Shown one piece after another: positions 1 through 8,900 of a stretch of DNA of 25,317 bases. This DNA comes from Folioceros fuciformis (taxonomy: Eukaryota > Anthocerotophyta > Anthocerotopsida > Anthocerotales). Every line of letters starts with the position of its first letter. The first letter of the stretch is position 1. The stretch is from positions 53,222 through 78,538 of the forward strand of contig JBNGIO010006088.1 in NCBI GenBank assembly GCA_049999805.1. The letters are read 5' to 3'. Both the position numbers and the translations under genes were made by a program. The notes under the pieces were generated by a model. The model saw only the letters and a list, made by a program, of their open reading frames with translations, had not been told where the DNA came from and did no database searches.

Positions 1-130
1 CATGCCTTCGTTCAAACTTCCTTCCTCCGCGGCAGCGCATGGCCATTCATTATTAGGTAGGGCATGGCACGGCATATTTGTGGCCTGCACGCGCCAAGGC
101 ACACCATGTTTGACTGCCCTTTGCCACACC

Positions 131-175
131 CCTTCCTTCCTTCCTTCCTTCCTTCCTTCCTTCCTTCCTTCCTTC
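131..175. repeat. CCTT tetranucleotide microsatellite
   Basis: An essentially perfect run of the tetranucleotide CCTT, about eleven units long. In one frame it reads as a repeating Ser-Phe-Leu-Pro peptide and in the other strand as Lys-Glu-Gly-Arg, which keeps both strands open but is no evidence of a gene. Confidence 0.95.
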
Positions 176-220
176 TTTTCCTTCAGTCGTGACGCCTGGC
201 CACGCATGAGTCGTGACTCT

Positions 221-276
221 CGACTCACGACTCACGACTCACGACTCACGACTCACGACTCGCCACTCGCCACTCC
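221..276. repeat. 7-bp tandem repeat (CGACTCA)
   Basis: Five perfect copies of the heptamer CGACTCA (221-255) are followed by three diverged copies (CGACTCG, CCACTCG, CCACTCC). Just upstream, GAGTCGTGA at 208-216 is the reverse complement of TCACGACTC inside the array, so a single strand could fold into a hairpin. Related CGACTC words recur at 320-350. It is minisatellite-like with no assignable function. Confidence 0.9.
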
Positions 277-1212
277 TTCCTTATCCACCAGTGCCTCCTA
301 TCACCACTCCTGGCTCGTATCACGACTCGACTCCTCGACTCCTGCATGAGTCGCCGCTGTCGATGTGCTGTCCTGTCTCTTATACCTCACTCGCTCTTCA
401 TGTCTCTAAAATACTTTTATTTTCCTTCAAAAAATACTAATTAATTAAAAATAAATTCATTTCTAAGTTTAACAGAATGAAATACATTGAAGAATGAATA
501 ACAGCTTGCAGTAATGAGAGGGAACAATGCACTTTGAAATGCCAAGTCACAAATCCAAGGATAAGTGCAATGTATAACCATAGCTCAAGCCTAATTTTTA
601 CAAAAGTTATGAAGGAAGATTCTTAGAAATTTGAATCATAGTCCCACCATTTTTTGAATCAGCTTTACCTACTATGATGGGTACATACATGCAGAGATTC
701 AAAAACCCAAAAAAAAAGAAAAAAAATAAAATAAAAACTAAAATAATTAAAAATTTTATATTACATAATATACTTTTTAAAGAAATTAATTGAATTATAT
801 AATGATGTCCTCATAATCACTTAGTGGAAAATTTCTTGGGGAGGATGGGAGAATAACTTGGTGAGAATATTCATTTATGTTAGAAAAATATATATTAAAT
901 TAATCTTTTCTTTTCATTAACATCTTTTTTATTCTCTTGGAATTTTTCTTAATTACTTCATGTGTAGGACAATCTTTCATTTCATGTGAACGATTGGACA
1001 CACCGAAAACTTAGAAGTCCTTCCATCCATGCCTATATTATTTTTTTTGTGGTACAATTTATTGACAGGAAGATTGTAGTAGGTTAGTTTAGGAGATGAC
1101 AAGATCCTTGGAGATGATTCTTATAGGGCCAAGATGGTAGAATGTTAGCATCACCCACAATTGAATTCCTAGTGTCATATAGTTTTGTGAAGAATTTCAG
1201 GAGGAATGAAAA
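277..1212. other. AT-rich spacer upstream of SPAG6
   Basis: No gene is seen here. From about 400 to 1080 the sequence becomes strongly AT-rich, with A runs near 708-735 and a T run near 1040, unlike the GC-balanced coding regions. The last 100-150 bases before the SPAG6 start probably hold its promoter and 5' untranslated region. I could not identify a TATA box or any named element with confidence. Confidence 0.6.
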
Positions 1213-4144
1213 ATGGCCACCACGAGGCAAATGCTCGCTGTGTTGGAGACTTATCAGAAGAGCAGAGTCATTTTTGTGCAAACAATTGCAGAGCTTGCTA
1301 CAAAAGCCCAGGTTTTGATTCATAGCATCTTTTCCACAAACACATTCAAGTCAATTCAATTCAATTCAAGTCAAGTCAAATCAAGTTGTGAAACATGCAT
1401 CAACCTTGTCTAGCAAAAGCATAATTTGACCTACCCTAGAGTTGTGTGAGCATCTTTCAAGATTTCAACATGTATGAAACCCAAGATAGATGTAAATGAT
1501 GCACTTGTACATGGTTTTTTTTACTTGTGAAGAAGAATGTTTAGCAAGAACGGAAGGAAGGAGGGAGGAATAGAGTACTCGCAATGTCAAATAGTTTGCA
1601 TGTCTTTTTGATAGATAATAGTCTTATATGCATATGCTATGAACTTGTCCTGTTTTGTTATTGAATTGCACCAGGGGAAGGATGCAAGTGTCAGAGGTAG
1701 TAGGTAGGTCGGGGCATGGGAAGAGACACTTGGTATGAGTTTGTTTAGATCTTGAAATTTGAGATGGGCCAAGATGTGAACGATGGTGTCTTGGTGAGAT
1801 GGTGAACTCCGTTTACACAAGGTGGAGAGTTGGATGATGAGTCGTAGGGTGAATGACCTGTGACGACAGAGAGCTAAGTAATCGAGCAATTGAAACATGC
1901 TGGACTTTCTTGTTGCTGCAGAACGTGGAAGTGTTGCACTCAGCAGGGGTGATGCAACTGCTGAAACCACTACTCTTAGACATTGTCCCAAATATCCAGC
2001 AGACGGCTGCTTTGGGGTTGTCCAGACTTGCCAGTTACAATGAAGACCTGGCAGGAACGCTAGTGTCTGAGAATATACTGCCACATCTGGTCTTCTCTTT
2101 GAGGTGAGGATGCTCATCATCTGTCGACGGTCCACGCAGACCGGAGGGCCACGGCAGTTTGGTGGTTGCACGTGGTGGACAAAAAGGCACACAAGTACTT
2201 TTGCTGGCCCCTTCACACACATGGCTTTTCTCCTTTCAGGGAGCTCAACAGGTTCAACAAGAAAGCAGCTGCCTCGGTGTTACGGGCAACGGCTAAGCAC
2301 AATCCAGCTCTTGCCAAACATGTGGTGGATGCTGGGGCGGTGCAACCCCTTGTGCAATGTCTTGAAGAGTTTGACCCAGCTGTGAAGGAGACTGGAGCTT
2401 CTGCACTGGGCCACATTGCTAAGCATAATGCTGAGCTTGCCCAGTGCGTAGTGGATGCTGGAGCTATTGGCCTCCTTGTGCTTTGTGTTCAGGTATGACT
2501 GGAAACATGACTTGTCGGAGACCGTAGAATAGTGGAGCAGGGCACGCTGGTTCCGAACGGAAATGCATGCTCTCAATGCATGTTTCTGCTCTCAGGAACC
2601 TGAACTCCCATTAAGGCGGGTAGCAGCCTCTGCTCTAGCAGACATAGCGAAGCATACTCCAGAGCTGGCACAGGCTGTAGTGGATGCCGGTGCTGTGCCA
2701 TTCTTAGCGTCACAGGTGGTGCAGACGGACACCAAGCTCAGACGAAATGTATGTCTTCCTCTCTCTCACTCCCGACCCTGTACAAGTCATGAATGTTGTG
2801 CCTGCCCCGCATCGTCTGTGAGGAAAGCGAGATGCTGAGCCGTGCTACTGTCTCCGCAGATTTGCTTGGCCCTGGCCCAGATAGCGAAACACACCATGGA
2901 CCTGGCTGAGGTAAACATCTCCTCGCAAACCTGGTATGTCAAGGCACATCATCAGCACGGACGGCGAGGCATAAACTTGTGCACGTTGCCTGCCAGGTTG
3001 TCGTTGCAGCAGACATCTTCCCGAAGATTTTCCTCTGCCTCAAGGACATCGATCCTATGGTCAGGAGAAACTCGGCAACTGTTGTGCGTGAGGTTGCCAA
3101 GCATACACCAGAATTGGCTCAGCTGATAGTGGCCGCAGGCGGTGTTGCAGCCCTCATCGACAACGTGTCCGAGACCACCGGAAACGAACGCCTGCCTGGT
3201 GCGCCACTCCAACTGCCCTTTTTTACCACCCAGTCTGTAGCAGTTTGCACTCCTTTTCGTTGAGCAAAAGAGTCCTGAATCCGTGCCTGCTACTATCTGG
3301 CGCCTGTAGGAATCATGGCTTTGGGATACATAGCAGCCTTCGATGAAGCATTGGCCTTGAGTATCATCGCTTCCAATGGCCTTCCTCCATTGTTGCATGC
3401 CATCATCAATGAGTCGGAGGATCATATCAAGAGTGCCACTGCCTGGACGATAGGCCAGATTGGAAGGCACACACCAAACCATGCCAAGGCCATTGCTGAA
3501 GCTGGCATACTTCCACAGTTGGTGCTGGCCTTCATATCCAAAACCAGTAGCGAAGACCTGCAGAACAAGTGCAAGAAGGCCATCAAAGCCATTTGTGACC
3601 GTCTAACCTACTTCCCCGCCTTGGACTCCTTCATCCATGTAAGAATATCCCTCTCGCTTTGCTTGCACCACCATACCACTGGACATCAACCACTTGCATC
3701 CCGTGCTGAAGTGATGTATGGCCCGGCCATTCACCACCTTTCAACCCTGCCTACCTATGTACTGCATTTCCATGTGCCCAATGACTCTCTATTGACCGCA
3801 TCCTCGCAAACAACCAGGGACCAGCGCTGCCCGAAGGTATTCTCAAATACGTTCTTGGGCAAATTGCGAAGATCATACCCAACGATGCCGATGCCAAGAC
3901 CAAGTTTGTCACGTCCGGAGCATTTGAGAAGATACAAATTTTGGTGGAGAGCCTTGAGCCTGGCAGCGAGTTGCGAGAATTCGTGGATAACATCAACAAT
4001 TGTTATCCCATAGAGATCGTCCATTACTATTCTCCTGGTTACTCTGAAACATTAATCCAAAAGCTATCAGGTGGTAAATCAAGCAACACTCCTCCAAAGG
4101 GAGCTGCTCCAGCTGCTGGAGGAAAGCCTGTTGCTGCCCATTGA
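1213..4144 (+). CDS. SPAG6: SPAG6/PF16 armadillo-repeat protein of the ciliary central apparatus
   Basis: This is the homologue of Chlamydomonas PF16 and mammalian SPAG6, an armadillo-repeat protein that stabilises the C1 microtubule of the axonemal central pair and is needed for flagellar motility. Eight exons with GT-AG borders were read: 1213-1311, 1922-2103, 2240-2492, 2596-2748, 2860-2910, 2997-3198, 3310-3638 and 3818-4144. They join in frame to 531 aa, close to the 509 aa of human SPAG6. The N-terminus begins MATTRQMLAVLETYQKSR, matching the family start. Repeated AKHTPELAQ-type armadillo helices run through exons 3-7, and the conserved tail INNCYPIEIVHYYSPGYSET lies in exon 8. Every exon aligns with the human protein from memory with no missing block. 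The start ATG has a strong AAAATGGC context. Intron 1 is long (610 nt); the others are 86-179 nt. Exon 5 is only 51 nt. The short C-terminal tail rich in Gly, Pro and Ala is lineage-specific. Confidence 0.95.
1346..1385. repeat. TCAAN pentanucleotide repeat in SPAG6 intron 1
   Basis: Eight consecutive 5-bp units follow the pattern TCAA plus a variable base (G, T, T, T, G, G, A, G). The array lies 35 bases inside the first SPAG6 intron. It looks like a simple sequence repeat with drift at one position. Confidence 0.85.
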
Positions 4145-4778
4145 AAGACATCCATGCAATATGAATGCAACTTTGATTGTTCTTATACTAAGAATGGTGT
4201 TGAATGTGTTGTAAAATGAAAGGTACAAACCTTGCGTGTTTATGGTCTACAATGTCATGATTGTTAGCATTTTCCCCTAATACAACACAAGATCCTCATT
4301 TGTTGAGGAAGCTTAGACCACAACTTGCTTGAGACATTTTGACGTTACATTGGTGGACAAGCTCCATATGATTAACACACTTTGAACCATGAAAGAATTT
4401 TCAGTGCACAATCAAACTTGCATTCCATTGGATTAGCCTCTTTGGATCAGGATGCATTAATTAATTATGTGAAAGACTCATAATCTAGTCCAACAAAGAC
4501 ATACAAAGTAAATCAAATCTAGTGTGGAGTTGAGCTTAAAAATTGGAAGACTTGAAGATTAAGCAGCTCCTAGGTAAGAAGTTCATCAATGCATAAACTA
4601 TCGGAGATCTTTCAATCATATTGATTCATAGGTATTCCTTCCAAGCAAAGGATGACAAGGGATGTGGTTTGTGAACTCCTCCCATATTTGTACGTAAGAC
4701 ATCAAGAGCATGTTCTAAATCCGTGGCTTTGGGATTGGTGTGCACATTGGCTGTGGAGAATTCGCATCGTGCCTAATG

Positions 4779-4784
4779 CACGTG
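4779..4784. promoter_or_regulatory. G-box CACGTG
   Basis: This is a perfect CACGTG palindrome, the core bound by plant bZIP and bHLH factors. It sits 96 bases before a TGACGTCA site and about 330 bases before the first start of the unrecognised candidate gene. A hexamer occurs often by chance, so function is inference only. Confidence 0.3.
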
Positions 4785-4874
4785 TACCTTTTGGTGGGCC
4801 AAAGATATGTATGTTTGGGGAAACATCACTGGTTGGCGATGGACCTGATAGCGTTGCATGGGGCATTTATTGAG

Positions 4875-4882
4875 TGACGTCA
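4875..4882. promoter_or_regulatory. TGACGTCA bZIP/CRE-type palindrome
   Basis: This is a perfect 8-bp ACGT-core palindrome of the kind bound by TGA/CREB-like bZIP proteins. The same 10-mer TGACGTCAAA occurs upstream of the STN7/STN8-like kinase at 21674. Its place about 230 bases upstream of a possible gene start at 5107 fits a promoter, but no expression evidence is available. Confidence 0.35.
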
Positions 4883-5106
4883 AATGGCGGTCGTTACTTC
4901 GGTTACAGGAAAGGCCAGTGTCCGCAGAACACGCTCTGCGCTGCATTTGAAGCAACTGTTTGTGTGTATTTGTTGTGAGTGGTGACAGACGAGGTTGGGC
5001 CCAGTTCTTTCTTTGGACGCCTTTTTGCTTTAGCTTTTGCTTTTGCTTGACAAGTTGCATGCAATGACCAACGGAATCCCCTCGCCACACACAAGTCCAG
5101 GATTCC

Positions 5107-5823
5107 ATGACCGCGGGTTTTCCACATCATTCGATGGGGTTGTTGGAGTCACTGTTACAAGGGACTGTCTTCATGGCAGAGAGAGTCTTGGAAGTTCGAG
5201 TGAGAGAGAGAGGTCGGCGACTGTACGCTTGTACAGCGTCCCTGCCCCACCCTGCTGCATCATCCAGACCTAGGATTTCAAACTCTGGGTGAGGAATAAT
5301 GGTTGGAGCAAAGGAGTTGACACGAAGTCCGTGGCCGATTCACTGGTCAAGGCTATGTTTGCGGAAGGATTCCCTCTTCCGGTATCTTCTGATTGCTTGG
5401 AGCCGCGGAAGAGTTGGGGCCTGCACATGGGGCACTGTCGAATGCAGAGCTGCAATCTAGGTCTGTTGTGGTGGAACCGCCCTGCCCATTCCTTTCACTT
5501 CATGGCACGCATTTCTGCCCAAAAAGCATCTTACGAATATTGAATCCCGGAATGACAACCTTTTAGGACAAGGGAGTTGCGGCAGCAGGTACCTGCAGCC
5601 CTCGCCACATCATTTGTTCAGCATTCCATCTGTGGAGGGGAATAAACATGGGCAGGCAATGTTTACAACGATGCCAGAGAAAGATGGTTCGAAGTACACG
5701 GTCTCACGAATTGGGTGGACGGTGGAAGATCTACATCTGCTTTCTAAAGTGATCGAGATCTGGTCATGTCCTCCTGCATCATACCCACTTGGCATCTCAG
5801 ATTGTGCTGGAGGAAGATTCTGA
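5107..5823 (+). CDS. Unrecognised spliced gene candidate
   Basis: I do not recognise this product. What is visible is a chain of coding-like exons on the + strand. Exon 1 (5107 or internal Met at 5134 or 5173, to 5199) ends in MAERVLEVR before a GTGAGA donor. A 74-nt intron ends in a pyrimidine-rich stretch and TAG at 5273. Exon 2 from 5274 reads DFKLWVRNNGWSKGVDTKSV and continues through LVKAMFAEGFPLP. It could end at 5459 (phase 1, before GTCTGT), and a third exon from 5567 would include FTTMPEKDGSKYTVSRIGW and stop at 5823. An alternative donor lies after FPLP at about 5381. It converges on the ATAD5-like gene, which ends at 5936. Exon borders are tentative, and the whole could be 3' untranslated or pseudogene sequence. 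Confidence 0.3.
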
Positions 5824-5935
5824 TGTACGACAATGAGCCTGGTAGGTGCATGGTGCTGTGTCATACCTGAAGTGGAAGCAGCTTGATACGGTGAAGAGAA
5901 TCCTGAACAGGTTCAACAGCGAGGAACTGCCCCTT

Positions 5936-8900
5936 TCAGCACCGTGATTGATTCTGATTCATCCACGGTGTGATAGATACCCCACGTTCAAACATGGAGT
6001 GGCTAAGCAAGCCAGCGATGCTGTCCTCAGCAATTGAATTCGTGAAGTGGTGAAGGAATCCACGACCGCTACGTCTCGACCCTAACCCTGTTTCAGCTAA
6101 AGCCGTCTTTTGACGACGATGCTCCAGCTTGGTGATGCGCGCCAAGGTCATGCTGTAGTCATGTAAGCTGGATCCTGTTACTGCTGCATGTATGCGTGCA
6201 GGAACGAGGTTGAGCACGGTGCCCTTCAGCATCCCCCATCTAGCCTTCTTTCGGAGATTGTGATCAGGATCGCACGGGTTTGCATCTGTTCTGAGCCAGT
6301 CAAATGTACCAGGAACTAACTGCAGATCTCGCTGAAGCCCCTGCAATGTATCTGTTGAGTTGACTGCCAGCTTCCTTTTAGTTCCTAACTGCAGCAGATC
6401 TGAACAATGTCCTAGGCACAGCTGCACAGCGAGATCTGCGAGATATGCACCTTTGTCTTCCAAGCTGTTCAGATGGAAGCCCCATAATCTCCCCGCACCC
6501 TCCCATACCGAGTAGCTAGAAATTATGTCAAAGATCGCCATGACATCAGTCAATCTAGCGGTTGTCCTTGATAAGGACAGAGCAGGTTGTGAGACGAAAT
6601 CGACAGGCTTCCCTAATGCCACCGAGCTCTCATCCATATCCTCCCCAGAGGTTGCGCAAGTTGCCCTTAGGGTGTTTAAGACTGCCTCGTCAAATTCCAT
6701 CTGCTGGGAAGAGAGAGCTATTGAAACAAGAGGGTACACATCTTCACACGGCGGAAATGCAGCAGAATCAAAACCTTTTTCCTCAGCTGCCATATGTGTG
6801 TCGAAAACCGGAGACTGTATCAAATTCTTGTTCGCTTCAACATCTGGAGCGTCCAGGTCATCATGTGTGATTAAGTTTGCACCACCATGGGTGCATTCCA
6901 TGGCTGCCAACCTAGGGCTCTGATGCCTACTGTCCCTGCAATTCTCAAGTCTGCAGTGTTCTCTAGTGGATGGTTTTTCATCCACAATCACAGTTGCAAC
7001 TTGAGCTGCATGTGTAGATGCTGACAACCGATATTCAGAGCAGGGTACATCAGGGTTAGCATTCCTTGTGGTCGAGGCACTCTGCACACTCAGGATCACA
7101 GGCTGTGGATACAGTCCTGTTGCTTGAGAAAAATCTCTTGAGACCTCTTCGCAGTCCAGAGAAGTTAAGTCTCGGAAAGCATTCTCCACAATTAAATCCT
7201 TACAGGAGACCTGGGACAAACTCTGCATTTCCATGCCACCTGTCCGTGTTTCCACAGACTCACCATTGATGCCCAGGCCTAGACAATCATTTCCGGAGCT
7301 GGCCCTGTCGGTGCTCATGCAGTTCACAATATCTGATACTTGCTCTCCTAAGGCACTGTGAACACTCAGGATCACTGGCTGCGGATGCAGTCCAGCGGCT
7401 TGAGGCTCATTTCTTGAGGCCTCTTCATTTTCCCAAGACGTCAAGTCCGTGACAGCATCCCCTACAAAAAAACGATTACCGGAGTTCTGGAACAAGTTCT
7501 GCATTTCCAAGCCACCAGTCAGTGTTTCCACAGGCTCAACATTGATGCCCGAACCCAGACGATTATCTCCAGAGTTGGCCCTGTGTGTGTCTGCACGGTT
7601 CACAACACCTGATACTCGATCTCCTGAAACTATACAGATTTCTGCATCTGCCACAACAGTAGGGGCAGGGAACCCCACCTGCTGGCATCCAGTCTCCTCT
7701 TTCTCAATTTTCTCACACAATCGTCGTTTTCGACGAGCTGGAGGTGCTCCGTTCACAGTGTCTGAATTTTGTAACTCTGGAGGTATTTTCAGGCGAAGGA
7801 TCAGTCTCCTGCGTGTGGGTGCAGGAGGCGTAGGCTGAAAGTCGTCATACTCACAGTCCGTTGAACGGACATGGGCAGCTTTCATACTCCTCCCCATGGC
7901 ATTTACACATACCTGGTCAATCCCAAGGGATTGGGCTGGAGCCTTGCCCCAGCATACAGTTTTTCCAGATTGCCCAATATGGAGGGGCATGAGCTGGCTT
8001 TCACAGCTCTCTTCACCAACACACCCTGCCTCCTGCTTGTTCAGACATTTGGCTATTTCAGCTGCACCAGAGGTGTTGCTAGCTCCTTGGCAGCCTTGCC
8101 CAGAACGTGCTAATGCTCGGAGAAGCCTGACACTCTTTGCAGGGCTGACACAAACTGCAACTCGAGGAGCTGAAGCACCAGCTGGTTCACCTACTGATTC
8201 CTCTTTGTCCTGAAAACTAGTAACTTCTTGTACTTGCGCAGAGCTCAGAGTCCCAGCAAAGGCGGCACATAAATGAAGCTGCCTGACTGCCTCTGAAATC
8301 TTTCCAGCAACATGCTGCGACAGGCTGCATGGAAAACTCAGAGGTAGCAAAAGAGGCCGCAGTTGTTGTTGTAAATCACATCCTAAAGCCCTCGTTTTCA
8401 GGGGCCAATTCGTACCTTGTTCTGGAGTCCTAAGGTTCTCAGAATTCCGACAACCTTCCAGTAAATAAGCATCGTTGCCACTGCAATGGCCTGCTAGGCC
8501 ATTCTTATCTCTTGAGAATATTCCTGATCTACAGGATAACCCAGATGGACTGTTCCGCCCTTGACTCCAAAACTGGAGCAGCATCAGGACTTGTCTCATG
8601 TCGTGCTGACATTCTTTTATGACGCACTCCATAAGCTGAGGGCAACAAGCAACACCTTCAGCGTGAGCAGCCATACAGGCCTGCACCACCAGAGTCCGTG
8701 TGCATGGTTGTTTGAATTCTCTCCTTAGCTTCCTTAGCTCTGGGGGAACAGAAGGACACCGCTTGTTGCTTGTCAAAATTATTGGGCGCTTGGTTCTTGC
8801 TACCATCTTCACCAGAGCACCAAAGAAGCCCCAATCTTGCTCAAAAATGATGTCGACGTCTTCAAAAAGAAAAACAGTCAACTTCCTGCTCCTACCTCCT

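Larger units (their letters stand above)
4145..5106. other. Spacer after SPAG6
   Basis: The 3' untranslated region of SPAG6 should occupy the first 100 or so bases; a TGTAA word at 4210-4214, 66 nt past the stop, could be a polyadenylation signal as in green algae, but this is weak. From about 4200 to 4640 the sequence is AT-rich and featureless. From 4740 it becomes GC-balanced and holds a CACGTG box and a TGACGTCA palindrome, listed separately. No convincing coding region was found in the stretch. Confidence 0.5.

Noticed and set aside
2-440. Open frames on both strands at the left edge
   Set aside because: They are kept open by the CCTT and CGACTCA repeats and encode only low-complexity peptides.
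1587-2222. 211-codon minus-strand frame
   Set aside because: It lies antisense to SPAG6 exon 2 and introns, has no recognisable motif, and the + strand exon is clearly conserved.
2952-3482. 176-codon minus-strand frame
   Set aside because: It is a shadow of SPAG6 exons 6 and 7.
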